From positions 1,860,001 through 1,924,000 of the forward strand of contig NZ_OZ032147.1 of the NCBI RefSeq assembly GCF_964026435.1: a stretch of 64,000 bases of DNA, given 5' to 3'. The DNA is from Rickettsia endosymbiont of Gonocerus acuteangulatus. Its GTDB lineage: Bacteria; Pseudomonadota; Alphaproteobacteria; Rickettsiales; Rickettsiaceae. Below, piece after piece: positions 48,303 through 57,609 of this stretch (within the stretch, counting starts at the first letter, position 1; the number at the start of each line of letters is the position of its first letter). The notes below the pieces were generated by a model. That model was not told the origin of the DNA. It searched no databases and saw only the letters and a list, made by a program, of their open reading frames with translations. The translations under genes and the position numbers were made by a program.

Positions 48303-50030
48303 ATGAACGATCACATACTTATTAATGTTATAATTTTACTTGGTACCGCAGTCTTTATCGTATCTGTACTTAAGCGTTTTAAGTTAAGCCCAGTACTTGG
48401 CTATTTGATTGCTGGGGCTGCAATTGGTGATCATGGTCTAAAAATTGTAACTTATGACCAGACTAAGTTACTTGGCGAACTTGGTGTAGTATTTCTATTA
48501 TTTGCGATAGGGCTTGAGCTATCTTTCGAGCGATTAAAAGCTATGAGGCGATACGTTTTTGGGCTTGGTACTTTACAAGTTCTAACAACCGCCATAGTAA
48601 TTGCCGGTGCGATGGTGCTTATAGACGGCAATAGTAGTGCTGCTATCATTACTGGAGGCGGACTTGCACTTTCATCTACAGCCCTTGTTATGCAGGTCAT
48701 TGAGGAAAATCGTAGCCAATCAACACAAATCGGTAGAATTTCTTTAGCAATTCTGCTGCTCCAAGATTTGGCTGTAGTACCATTACTTGTAATAGTGCCA
48801 CTGCTTAGCGGTAATAGTCAGGCTTCTCTTGCGACAGCACTTGGTATTGCGTTTTTAAAAGCCATTGCTGCTTTGCTCACTATATTTGTTGCTGGTCGTG
48901 TTTTACTTCGTCCAATATTTTCATTCATATCTTCCGAAAGTAATAGTACTAATGAGTTACCTATTTCAATGACTTTGTTAATAGTGCTTTCTGCTGCTTG
49001 GGCTACTGAAACTTTTGGCTTATCGCTAGCACTTGGAGCATTCGTTGCTGGAGTATTAGTTGCTGAAACTGAATTTAGACTACAAGCAGAAGAAAGCATT
49101 TACCCTTTCAAAAGTTTATTCTTAGGGCTATTCTTCATGACTGTAGGTATGAATATCGACGCACTTGAAATGTATGAAAAACTATCTCATATCCTTACTT
49201 TATCTATTGCTTTAATAGGTATTAAAACCTTGATAATAACAGCTTTTTGTATTTTATTTGGGTTTAATAAAGGTGTTGCTTTTTATTCAGGGCTTTTATT
49301 ATCGCAGGGCGGGGAATTCACTTTCATATTATTTAGCTTAGGTAAAGAAAGTGGTGTTTTAGAAGAAAGTAGTGCTAACATACTATTGCTTGTTGTTACA
49401 TTTACTATGGCACTTACCCCGCTGCTTGCAGCATTAGGACGAAAAATTGCTGAAAAAGTCGATAAAGGTCTTGGCAAAACCCCAACCCAAATTATAGAGC
49501 TTGGTGCAAGAGATTTAACAAATCATATTATCATTGCGGGACTTGGTAATATTGGTAAAATGGTCGCAAGGGTTCTAGAAGCGGAAGGGACAAGTTATGT
49601 AATATTAGATTTAGACGAAGATAGAGTTAAGGGAGGGTTAACAGATGGTTTTCCAGTTTTTAAAGGTGATGTATCACAGGCAGATACTCTAAAAGCCCTT
49701 GGTACAGATAGGGCTCTTGCTATCATACTTACTATGAATAATCAAGTAACTATAAAGAAATCGCTTAAAACAATTACCGCTAACTATCCTGATATGCAAG
49801 TTATCGTGAAGTTAAAAAGCCTTAAAAATTCTAGAGAGTTCTATGATTTAGGGGCAACAACTATTATCCCTGAAAGTTATGAAACAGGTCTTCAAATTGG
49901 TGGTACTGTTTTAAAATTCATAGGTATTAGTGAGCAAGAAATTAATAGAATAAAAGTACAATTTAGGCTTGGTAATTATATAGTAGCAAAAAAAGAGGAT
50001 AGTTTATCAGAAGTAGAGTATAATGATTAA
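48303..50030 (+). CDS. Cation:proton antiporter with RCK domain (KefB/KefC type)
   Basis: A 575-residue CPA2-family protein. About 12-13 transmembrane helices fill residues 1-390, with LGYLIAGAAIGDHGL, ELGVVFLLFAIGLELSF and LLLQDLAVVPLLV as family blocks. An RCK_N domain starts around residue 403 (HIIIAGLGNIGKMVARVLE), a Rossmann fold that senses nucleotide or thiol state. It is likely a potassium/proton efflux system. The stop overlaps the next gene by 8 bases, so the two form an operon. Confidence 0.9.
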   Translation: MNDHILINVIILLGTAVFIVSVLKRFKLSPVLGYLIAGAAIGDHGLKIVTYDQTKLLGELGVVFLLFAIGLELSFERLKAMRRYVFGLGTLQVLTTAIVIAGAMVLIDGNSSAAIITGGGLALSSTALVMQVIEENRSQSTQIGRISLAILLLQDLAVVPLLVIVPLLSGNSQASLATALGIAFLKAIAALLTIFVAGRVLLRPIFSFISSESNSTNELPISMTLLIVLSAAWATETFGLSLALGAFVAGVLVAETEFRLQAEESIYPFKSLFLGLFFMTVGMNIDALEMYEKLSHILTLSIALIGIKTLIITAFCILFGFNKGVAFYSGLLLSQGGEFTFILFSLGKESGVLEESSANILLLVVTFTMALTPLLAALGRKIAEKVDKGLGKTPTQIIELGARDLTNHIIIAGLGNIGKMVARVLEAEGTSYVILDLDEDRVKGGLTDGFPVFKGDVSQADTLKALGTDRALAIILTMNNQVTIKKSLKTITANYPDMQVIVKLKSLKNSREFYDLGATTIIPESYETGLQIGGTVLKFIGISEQEINRIKVQFRLGNYIVAKKEDSLSEVEYND

Positions 50031-50502
50031 GATTCTCATTGCTTTAATTGCAATAATACTATCAACTACAATTAACGCCGATAATAAAAAGTTACCCATT
50101 CCAAGATTTGTTTCAATAAAATCTAATGAAGTTAATGCACGAAGTGGTCCGACAACTAAAGCAGCAATAGAGTGGGTTTTTGTTAAAAAAGGTGAACCAG
50201 TAGAAATAATTGCCGAATATGAACAGTGGCGACAAGTGCGTGATATTCATGGCGAAAGTGGTTGGATACATTCAAGCGTCTTATCAGGTAGAAGATCAGT
50301 AATTATTATTGCTGATCAAGAGATCAAATTACTTAAATATGCAAATATAGAGAGTAGAGTAATAGCAAAATTAATGCCTAAAGTTCGCTGCACTTTAAAA
50401 AAATGCAAAGAACAATTTTGCCAAATTACCTGCAAAAATTACACTGGCTGGGTTTCTAAAAAGGATCTTTGGGGGGTGTATGATGATAAGGATAGGTATT
50501 AA
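50023..50502 (+). CDS. Secreted SH3-domain protein
   Basis: 159 residues. Residues 1-20 are a signal peptide (ILIALIAIILSTTINA, cleavage after NA). A bacterial SH3-like domain follows (SNEVNARSGPTTKAAIEW, VKKGEPVEIIAEYEQWRQVRDIHGESGWI), then a second SH3-like half ending CKNYTGWVSKKDLWG. Such proteins usually act in the periplasm on or near peptidoglycan. It overlaps the antiporter gene by 8 bases and is followed at once by the nucleotidyltransferase pseudogene. Confidence 0.82.
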   Translation: MIKILIALIAIILSTTINADNKKLPIPRFVSIKSNEVNARSGPTTKAAIEWVFVKKGEPVEIIAEYEQWRQVRDIHGESGWIHSSVLSGRRSVIIIADQEIKLLKYANIESRVIAKLMPKVRCTLKKCKEQFCQITCKNYTGWVSKKDLWGVYDDKDRY

Positions 50503-51373
50503 ATGAAAACTGCATTACCTGAACGCTCTTTACATATTAGGGGTAGGCTTGATTTTATAGTGCAGCAAATTTTAGAGCTTGCTCAAGATAAAATTGCCAT
50601 GATTATCCTGTACGGCTCTTTTGCACGAGGCGACTGGGTGCGTGATCTACCTAACGGATATCATAGCGATACGGATATTTTAATAATCTTTAAAAAAGTA
50701 AGTATAAAGGTCATGCTACTTTAAACCTAAAAGATAGAATATATACAAAATTAAAAAGAAAAGGTGTAATAAAAGATCAAATTATTCCTTATGATTCACG
50801 TATATCTATAATTCTTGAGTCAATAGAAGAAATAAATAGACAATTAGAAAAAGGACGTTATTTCTATACCGATTTTAAAAAAGAAGGGATACTTTTATAC
50901 GATAGTGGTGAGTATATTTTAAGCGAGGCTAAAGATTTACCTTGGAGTGAGATAAAAGAAATAGCTCAAGATTATTTTGAAGAGTGGTTTAAGAGTGGTA
51001 AATATTTTTTAAAAACTTCTAAAAATGTTTTGGAAGAAGAAATTTTTAATATCAGTGTTTTTTTGCTTCATCAAGCTCCCGAAAGTTTATACAGTGCAAT
51101 TTTATTAGTTTTTTCTAATTATAAACCTAAGTTGCATGATATAGAAGAATTAGGCGGCATGGCGAAAAATTATGATAGTGAGTTATTACAAGTTTTCCTA
51201 TAGCAACGCCTGAACAAAAAGAATGTTTTGAGTTATTAAAAAAAGCTTATGTTGATGCACGATATAATAAAAATTATAAGATTACGAAAGAACAGCTGCT
51301 TTATCTTATTGAGCGAATAGAAAAATTAAAAGAAATCACTGAAAGGATTTGTACAGCAAGGATTAGCAAATAA
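50503..51373 (+). pseudogene. Nucleotidyltransferase-HEPN fusion gene, two frameshifts
   Basis: The 5' part encodes a polymerase-beta-type nucleotidyltransferase: IILYGSFARGDW (the GSxxRGD motif) and SDTDILIIFKK (paired Asp). The frame breaks near 50695, continues in another frame (GHATLNLKDRIYTKLKRKG onward), and breaks again near 51200. The last part, including KAYVDARYNKNYKIT, resembles a HEPN domain. The intact gene would encode about 289 residues. Fused or paired MNT-HEPN proteins often behave as toxin-antitoxin modules. Confidence 0.72.
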
Positions 51374-51381
51374 AAAGAGAG

Positions 51382-51894
51382 ATGCAAATGTTACCAATTA
51401 TGAATGTAGTAAGTCCGTTTATTCCAAATGACATACCTATAATTCAAAAAGGGTCCAATGCCGGTGGATATGATCCTTTAACTAATGTATACATTCCATT
51501 AAATGTTACTGAGAGTAACAGTGCCTTATTAGTTGTTGATAACATCATAGCGGCATTAAACAATAACATCAGTGAACCTTCTCCCTCGATATATCCTAAT
51601 AATATCGTATCTGTAAGCGAATATAGTTCTCTAAGTAATATTGATAGTGACGTAAATACAAGAGGTCTAAATTGCTACACTCCATCAATTGGTAGCTCTA
51701 GGAGTGCAGGTATAGAAGTAAAGATTCTAGAAACCAATACCGCTCTTGCTTGTGAGTCAGAATCAGATGAATGGAGTTATATTGTACCTCTACCAAAGGG
51801 TTGTATGCCTCCACCTATTGTGCCTGAAGAAAATATAAAGCCGTATTGCTTAGATACGTTAGGCAATAATCCAACACACGAGAATACGATATAA
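51382..51894 (+). CDS. Hypothetical protein
   Basis: 170 residues, no recognised family, no membrane segment. It has many Asn, Ser and Pro residues and segments such as SNAGGYDPLTNVYIPLN and PLPKGCMPPPIVPEE, suggesting an extended or disordered protein. A ribosome-binding-like AAAAGAGAG lies just before the ATG at 51382; a second in-frame ATG follows at 51388. It could be a Rickettsia-specific secreted protein, but no signal is visible. Confidence 0.5.
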   Translation: MQMLPIMNVVSPFIPNDIPIIQKGSNAGGYDPLTNVYIPLNVTESNSALLVVDNIIAALNNNISEPSPSIYPNNIVSVSEYSSLSNIDSDVNTRGLNCYTPSIGSSRSAGIEVKILETNTALACESESDEWSYIVPLPKGCMPPPIVPEENIKPYCLDTLGNNPTHENTI

Positions 51895-51937
51895 TAATCA
51901 TGAACACACAGTATGACATAATACTAATAAACAAAAA

Positions 51938-52849
51938 ATGATTTCAATATTTAGCAAATTAAAGCAAGGTTTATCTAAGACCTCAGGTAAAATATCAGCC
52001 GGTATTGATAAGATATTTTATAAGAAAAAACTAGATGCAGAAACATTAGAGGAATTGGAAGAGCTATTAATTTCGACTGATATGGGGAGTTTGGTAGCAA
52101 CTAAAATTATCGAAGAGTTTAAATCGCTCAAATTTGATAAAGAAGTTGAAACTACCGAAATAAAAGAAACTCTTGCAAATCTTATTGAACAACAATTATT
52201 AAAATCAGAAATTCCTTTTACTTTAAATGAGAATAAATTAAACGTGGTTTTAGTATGCGGTGTTAATGGTGCAGGTAAAACAACAACTATCGGTAAGCTT
52301 GCTGCAATGTATGGAATGCAGGATAAAAAAGTAGCAGTTGCCGCATGCGATACGTTCAGAGCCGCCGCCGTAAATCAGTTAGATAGTTGGGTGACCAGAG
52401 CAAAAGCTTTGCTTATTACCGGCGAAGAGGCAGCAGATCCCGCAAGCGTTGCTTATAGAGCGATGGAAGAGTCAATTAAGCAAAATATTGATGTACTTTT
52501 TATCGATACGGCAGGCAGACTTCACAATAAAAAGAACTTGATGGATGAGCTTACTAAGATTGTGAAAGTTATCAAGAAAGTAGACGAGGACCTCCCTACT
52601 CATAGCGTTTTAGTGATAGATGCTATTACTGGACAAAATACTTATAACCAAGTGGAGCATTTTAACGATGCTACTAATTTAACCGGTCTTATTGTAACCA
52701 AGCTTGACGGAAGTGCTAAAGCTGGCGTGATTGTTGGGGTGGTGCAGAAATTTAATTTACCGATATATTTTATTGGTATAGGCGAACAGATAGAAGATTT
52801 GAAAATATTTAACCGACACGATTTTACAAAAAGCTTGGTGGGGTTATGA
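51938..52849 (+). CDS. ftsY: Signal recognition particle receptor FtsY
   Basis: A 303-residue SRP GTPase. The N domain is helical (residues 1-95). The G domain has GVNGAGKTTTIGKLA (P-loop), CDTFRAAAVNQL, LFIDTAGRL and VTKLDGSAKAG (G4/closing loop), and ends GEQIEDLKIF as in FtsY. It targets ribosome-SRP complexes to SecYEG. The acidic A domain is short, as is common in alphaproteobacteria. Confidence 0.95.
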   Translation: MISIFSKLKQGLSKTSGKISAGIDKIFYKKKLDAETLEELEELLISTDMGSLVATKIIEEFKSLKFDKEVETTEIKETLANLIEQQLLKSEIPFTLNENKLNVVLVCGVNGAGKTTTIGKLAAMYGMQDKKVAVAACDTFRAAAVNQLDSWVTRAKALLITGEEAADPASVAYRAMEESIKQNIDVLFIDTAGRLHNKKNLMDELTKIVKVIKKVDEDLPTHSVLVIDAITGQNTYNQVEHFNDATNLTGLIVTKLDGSAKAGVIVGVVQKFNLPIYFIGIGEQIEDLKIFNRHDFTKSLVGL

Positions 52850-52854
52850 GTTTA

Positions 52855-52930
52855 GGTGTCATCTAGTTGCTTGTCCACGGGATGACAAAAGTTAATCCAT
52901 GCAGGCAACGCCTCATCGCAATGACGAAAA
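52855..52930. repeat. Degenerate palindromic-element sequence after ftsY
   Basis: It contains GTCCACGGGATGACA and GGCAACGCCTCATCGCAATGACG, which are pieces of Rickettsia palindromic elements in eroded form. No gene is seen. Confidence 0.4.
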
Positions 52931-52933
52931 CCT

Positions 52934-53640
52934 TTATCTATCATTCTTAGGTAAGCCTAAGCAATAATGTTTGAGAAACTTTCCATCGCTACTAATTAAA
53001 TATATAAAATTAGAGTGTTTTAGTTCATATTTATCGGTTTCTGTATCAAATGTTTTTGGCTCATAAAATACTTTGAATTCATTAGCAACCTGCGTAATAT
53101 CATCTATTGTACCGGTTAAACCTATGAAATTATTATCTATATTTTCAAGATATTTTTTAAGTACTTCGCTTGTATCATTTATTGGATCTAGAGTAATAAA
53201 TACTGTCTGTACTACTATATGTTCTTTTTGTAAAATCTTTATAATATCCTCTATTTTTTTAATGCATTCTCATCATCTAACGAGTAAGTAACGCCAAAGT
53301 AAATTAGGCTTAAATGTCCTCTTAAATCTTTACTACTAAAAGCTTTTCCTTTTTGATCCTTAAGAGCGAATTTGATGGCTTGAGAATTATTTTTATCGCT
53401 AACTTTTGTATTAACAAAACTTACGCTATGTTATAGCAAATATGCTAAAAACTCTTATTACACAGCAATGTTTTATAGTGAAGCACTTCATAATATCCCT
53501 TAATTCATGGGCATTATATCAAACATAGCGTAAGTTTTGTTAATATAAATCTGAGATGGTTCAAACGAAGAGTAAAATAAATATAGATATATTATGCCAG
53601 TGATTACAGCTAAGGCTATGAAGATTTTTATTAGGTACAT
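52934..53640 (-). pseudogene. SCO/SenC-family copper chaperone gene, MITE-interrupted
   Basis: On the minus strand it begins MYLIKIFIALAVITGIIYLY (membrane anchor) and is split by the MITE at 53415. It continues FALKDQKGKAFSSKDLRGH and LSLIYFGVTYSLDDENAL, where homologues have the copper-binding CxxxC after YFG; both Cys are lost. A frameshift near 53270 follows, then VFITLDPINDTSEVLKKY, NNFIGLTGTIDD and the end LISSDGKFLKHY. With a MITE, a frameshift and no copper ligands, it is non-functional in cytochrome oxidase assembly. Confidence 0.8.
53415..53539. repeat. 125-bp MITE with family-B ends (copy 3)
   Basis: It matches copy 2 base for base and has the 4-bp duplication TTAA (53411-53414, 53540-53543). 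Removing it restores the sco frame (SQIYINTKVSD). Confidence 0.92.
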
Positions 53641-53659
53641 TTGGTTTTTATGTTTTTTC

Positions 53660-53881
53660 AGGCTTTGTTCGGAAGGGTAATAAAAAAGGAAGGGTAGTAT
53701 GTAGAGAATACCATATAATATTCTGGAATAGATAAGTTATAAATTAAAAATGCCATACAAAGAAAGAACAAAAACAGGTTTGCCAAGAAAAATAGATAAG
53801 CCGAGATATAAAATAACCAATTGGTCACAATATAACGATAGTTTAAGAAAAAGAGGGATGGTCAGCCTGTATTTCCCTGAA
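53660..53881 (+). pseudogene. IS5-type element, 5' fragment cut by IS21
   Basis: It starts at the terminus GGCTTTGTTCGGAAGGG. A transposase frame begins at 53750 (MPYKERTKTGLPRKID), continues WSQYNDSLRKRGMVSLYFPE, and is cut by IS21-F3 at 53882. The WSxYNxxLxxRG block is typical of IS5-group transposase N-termini. Confidence 0.7.
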
Positions 53882-54008
53882 TGTCATTGCTAAAATAAAA
53901 GGGACCAGTAAATTGCACGAAAAAGGGACCAGAGAAGTTGGTGTGACCTAATAAGGTTAATGTGCAATATTCACTAGATAATTAAGCAAGTAAATATCTA
54001 GTGATACA

Positions 54009-55430
54009 ATGATAAGAATAAATATGTATACAACAATTATCACCCTTTATAAACAAGGCAATAGTCAAAGGAATATTGCCAAACTAACAAGAACAGACCG
54101 CAAAACAGTACGAAAAATAATAAACCGCTATGTAGAGGCTGGTACAGAATCCCCAGCAATCTATGAACGATCTTCAGTTTTGGATTTTTGGCACGAAAAA
54201 ATAATTGAGTTATTAGAAAAAAATCTGAGTTACATAAGAATTTTTGAGGAGTTAAAAAATCAAGGTTATACAAGCAGTTATACTTCTTTGACCCGTTATA
54301 TCAAAAAATATAAAATTAAGGATAACAGTTGCATTCGTTTTCATACTTTAGCAGGAGAGGAAGCACAAGTAGATTTTGGTGACATAGGCTTACAGTATAA
54401 TTCTAAAGGGCGTAGAGTTAAAGCATATGTATTTAATATGCGTTTAAGCTATAGTCGCCTTGATTATTATGAAGTAGTGTTTGATCAAAGTTGTCAAACA
54501 TGGATTCAATGTCATATCAATGCATTTAATTATTTTGCTGGTAGTCCAAAAGTAATAAAACTTGATAATCTTAAAGCTGGAGTAGTAGATGCCAATTTTT
54601 ATGAGCCAGTATATCAGAAGGAATATAAGTGCTTAGCCGATCATTATGGAATTTTACTTTCTCCTTGTCGAGTGTATCAACCGCAAGAAAAAGGCAAAGT
54701 TGAGTCGGGAATAAAATACGTTAAAAATAATTTTTTTGCTGGTCGTAAATTTGATAGATATGAAGAATTAACAAATGGTCTTGCAAATTGGTTAAATAAG
54801 GCCAATAGCCGAATACATGGTACTACTAAGAGAATACCTAGAGAACTGTTTGAGCAAGAGGAAAGAAGTAGTTTGATTCCTTTACCATTAGAAACTTTTG
54901 ATTTGTCATCTTGGCATAATCGAAAAGTAGCAAAAGATTGTCATATTACCATAGATAATAATTATTACTCTGTACCAGCAAAATATATATACAGTGAGGT
55001 AATGGTACAATTGTCCCCAAAACTTGTTCAAATATTTTCTATACAAAATGATTTAATAGCAAGACACGTTAGAACAGAGGGCAAGGGGATATTTACCACT
55101 AATCCGTCTCATTATGCTAAATACAAACGTCTATGCCCAGGTTTTATAGAATATAGTGAACATTATCAACAACAAATGCAGCAGATAGGGAATAATTGCA
55201 GTTTATTATTAGAATCATTACAACAAACAAGAGTGAATGATTGGCAACGTTGTGCACGAGGTATCATTTCTTTACGTAAGGTTTACAATGATGACTTAAT
55301 AGATAAAGCCTGTCATAGAGCACTACATTATGGTATAAGTTCTTACTCTAAAATTAAGAATATTTTAAATAGTAATGCAGTAAACTTACCATTACCAGAG
55401 TTTGGAGGTAATAATGCAGAACTTATTTAA
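54009..55430 (+). CDS. istA: IS21 transposase IstA (F3)
   Basis: A 473-residue protein matching the F1 and F2 copies, with the helix-turn-helix, EEAQVDFGD, VIKLDNLK and KGKVESG catalytic blocks. It overlaps istB by 17 bases. Confidence 0.9.
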   Translation: MIRINMYTTIITLYKQGNSQRNIAKLTRTDRKTVRKIINRYVEAGTESPAIYERSSVLDFWHEKIIELLEKNLSYIRIFEELKNQGYTSSYTSLTRYIKKYKIKDNSCIRFHTLAGEEAQVDFGDIGLQYNSKGRRVKAYVFNMRLSYSRLDYYEVVFDQSCQTWIQCHINAFNYFAGSPKVIKLDNLKAGVVDANFYEPVYQKEYKCLADHYGILLSPCRVYQPQEKGKVESGIKYVKNNFFAGRKFDRYEELTNGLANWLNKANSRIHGTTKRIPRELFEQEERSSLIPLPLETFDLSSWHNRKVAKDCHITIDNNYYSVPAKYIYSEVMVQLSPKLVQIFSIQNDLIARHVRTEGKGIFTTNPSHYAKYKRLCPGFIEYSEHYQQQMQQIGNNCSLLLESLQQTRVNDWQRCARGIISLRKVYNDDLIDKACHRALHYGISSYSKIKNILNSNAVNLPLPEFGGNNAELI

Positions 55431-56157
55431 TGACCTACGAAGCTTTAGATTATCAGGTATAGTCAATAGTTTAAATGAAAGGATTATTTATGCTCAAAAT
55501 AATAAACTAGGATTTAAAGAATTTCTATCACTATTATGTGAAGATGAAAAATCTAACCGTAAGGATAATAATTACCGTCGCCGTAAAAGTGCTGCTAAAT
55601 TGCCGGTAACTAAAAATTTAGAAGACTTTGATTTTAATTTCCAACCAAGTGTTGATGCCAAAGTAATAAGTGATTTATCAACTTGTGATTATATTAATAC
55701 TAAGGGAAATGTAATATTCATAGGTGATTCAGGAACTGGGAAAACTCATCTTGCCATTGGGCTAGCATTAAAAGCTTTAACACGAGAATACTCTGTATAT
55801 TTTACTACGGTATCGGATATGCTTTATAATTTACATATTGCAAGAGCAGATAATAGTTATCACAAAAAGGTTAAATTACTCCTATCGTTTGATTTATTAA
55901 TTCTTGATGAGCTCGGGTTTAAGCAATTGCCAAAACATTCAGTAGAAGACTTTTTTAATATTATTGCTAAACGATATGAAAATAAATCTACCATTATTAC
56001 CACAAACAAGGATTTTGAAAAATGGAATGAAATATTTGCTGATGAAGTATTAACTCATGCAATTATTGATCGAGTGGTACATCATGCTCATATACTAAAC
56101 ATAAAAGGTAAAAGTTATCGTATTAATAACTATAAATCTGGAGGTAATATGGCATAA
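55414..56157 (+). CDS. istB: IS21 helper ATPase IstB (F3)
   Basis: Same protein as in F1 and F2: Walker A GDSGTGKTH, Walker B LLILDELG. The start at 55414 is set by GGAGG seven bases upstream. Confidence 0.88.
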   Translation: MQNLFNDLRSFRLSGIVNSLNERIIYAQNNKLGFKEFLSLLCEDEKSNRKDNNYRRRKSAAKLPVTKNLEDFDFNFQPSVDAKVISDLSTCDYINTKGNVIFIGDSGTGKTHLAIGLALKALTREYSVYFTTVSDMLYNLHIARADNSYHKKVKLLLSFDLLILDELGFKQLPKHSVEDFFNIIAKRYENKSTIITTNKDFEKWNEIFADEVLTHAIIDRVVHHAHILNIKGKSYRINNYKSGGNMA

Positions 56158-56223
56158 AAATTTTTAAATATAGTGGTTCCTTTTTCGTGCAATTTACTGG
56201 TCCCTTTTTAATTGACAATGACA

Positions 56224-56456
56224 CATAACAAAGAAGGTGTATATTTTTCATTCCTTAAAAATCTATTAATAACATCATGACTACATTTCTTTGCATGTTC
56301 AGCGTAGTAGGTTAAACTATAATTCTTTTGGCTAACTATTAAAAATTGACAATAATCTGTCCTATTAATTGGTATTGCTTGCAACTTTATCCTCTTTGAC
56401 ATGTTTAATTATTTTTACAATAATTTATCACTTTTTTACTCATAGCGTAAGTTTTG
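56224..56456 (-). pseudogene. IS4/IS701-like 5' remnant (copy B8)
   Basis: The first 60 codons (MSKRIKLQAIPINRTDYC onward) and the left 16-bp end of a family-B element, cut by IS21-F3. It separates the IS21 from the protease-like remnant. Confidence 0.87.
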
Positions 56457-56538
56457 TCCTAATGCAAAAATAGATGACCTAAAAACTCGACAACAGCGAA
56501 ATAAATATGATTGCGGAGTTTTCATATGTGACAGTGCT

Positions 56539-57063
56539 AATAAAAGTAATCCCCGCCGCAAGCAGCGGGGTATTTTAGAAGAAAGCTAGCTGATGATCCT
56601 CATGCAGTTTCTGATATTCCTTGCCTTGGTTTTTTACGTATTTTCCTATCATATTCTCATTTCCATGCTTACCTACCGTACTCGTAAAATATCCATCAGT
56701 CCAAAATTCTCCACCCCATAATTGTTTCTTTACCTGTGGACACTGTCTAAATATTTGACGAGCTGTAACACTTTTAATTGTTGTTACTATTTTTGTTACG
56801 CTATAGGTTGGTACAGATTGTACCAAAAAATGGACATGATCTTCATCAACCCCTATTTCTAAAAATTTTATTTGATATCTCTTTTCTATCTCTAAACATA
56901 TTTCTCGTAATACTTGATCAACTGATACGTCAAACACTGCTCGGCGATATTTTGCTGGAAATACCATGTGATACAGCAGTACCGTAACATTATGACTTTT
57001 ATGTATATATTTGCTCATTCCGCCATATTACGCCGCAAGCGGCGGGGAATATACCCAAAAGAG
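56539..57063 (-). mobile_element. IS200-type element (copy E5)
   Basis: A 525-bp minus-strand copy with both hairpins. It splits the Ulp1-like gene six codons after the catalytic Cys; the flank in element orientation is TTAAT. Confidence 0.88.
56575..57018 (-). CDS. tnpA: IS200 transposase TnpA (E5)
   Basis: A complete 147-residue Y1 transposase matching E2 and E3, with paired histidines in VDEDHVHFL. Confidence 0.9.
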   Translation of the reverse strand: MSKYIHKSHNVTVLLYHMVFPAKYRRAVFDVSVDQVLREICLEIEKRYQIKFLEIGVDEDHVHFLVQSVPTYSVTKIVTTIKSVTARQIFRQCPQVKKQLWGGEFWTDGYFTSTVGKHGNENMIGKYVKNQGKEYQKLHEDHQLAFF

Positions 57064-57299
57064 ATTAAATTGGCTAATAATAAACCAATTCTTACAACTG
57101 CAGAAGCCGCAAATAAAGGACAAGAACTTCGAAATCAACATGCAGATATGTTAATGAATAAACAACCTAGTAAATTTCAAGATCTTGTTGCTAGCCAAAA
57201 AACAAGTAATATTCGTACATATGGACGCTAATTAAAAAGTATCACTAGCTTTTGAAATTTCACCATATTTTAATTGGAAGAAAAAATTTAACAAAATAG

Positions 57300-57524
57300 C
57301 AAATATATCAACTTATACAAAACCTTATTCCGAATATTTTACCCTTCGACGAAGAACAAGCTTTTTTAAGTGGTGAACTAATAAGTGATACTAAACGATT
57401 AGGCTTATTTCTTGGTGATAGAGCTTGCCTTACTTTAGCGTTATTAAAGGATTATCCTATCTACACAGCAGATAAAGCTTGGGCTAAGCTAAATTTAAAT
57501 TGTAAAATTATTTTGATTCGCTAG
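57300..57524 (+). pseudogene. VapC-type PIN-domain toxin, C-terminal remnant
   Basis: 74 open codons, ending GLFLGDRACLTLALLKDY, IYTADKAWAKL and KIILIR, the conserved second half of PIN-domain (VapC) toxins with their acidic residues. The N-terminal half with the first Asp is missing and no antitoxin gene is seen nearby. It occupies the 57239-57530 stretch. Confidence 0.6.
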
Positions 57525-57609
57525 TTGATATATGATTTTTAATTTGAAAAAGAACTAGTAGAAATGCTTAATTCATAATATAATTAATTATATACTACTA
57601 ATAAATGAA

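Larger units (their letters stand above)
53882..56223 (+). mobile_element. IS21-family insertion sequence (copy F3)
   Basis: A 2342-bp element, same ends and proteins as F1 and F2 but in plus orientation. No duplication: the left flank (CCTGAA) is an IS5-type gene and the right flank (CATAAC) is the interior of a family-B element. Homologous recombination between two IS21 copies is the likely cause. Confidence 0.9.
56458..57231 (+). pseudogene. Ulp1-like (CE clan) cysteine protease, C-terminal remnant
   Basis: The frame from 56458 reads PNAKIDDLKTRQQRNKYDCGVFICDSA. After removal of IS200-E5 it continues IKLANNKPILTTAEAANKG to the stop at 57229-57231, ending SNIRTYGR. The Q-x5-DCGVFIC block matches the oxyanion Gln and catalytic Cys of Ulp1/C48-type proteases. 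Bacterial members of the clan are often deubiquitinase or SUMO-protease effectors. The His/Asp part upstream is lost to element B8 and IS21. Confidence 0.65.
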
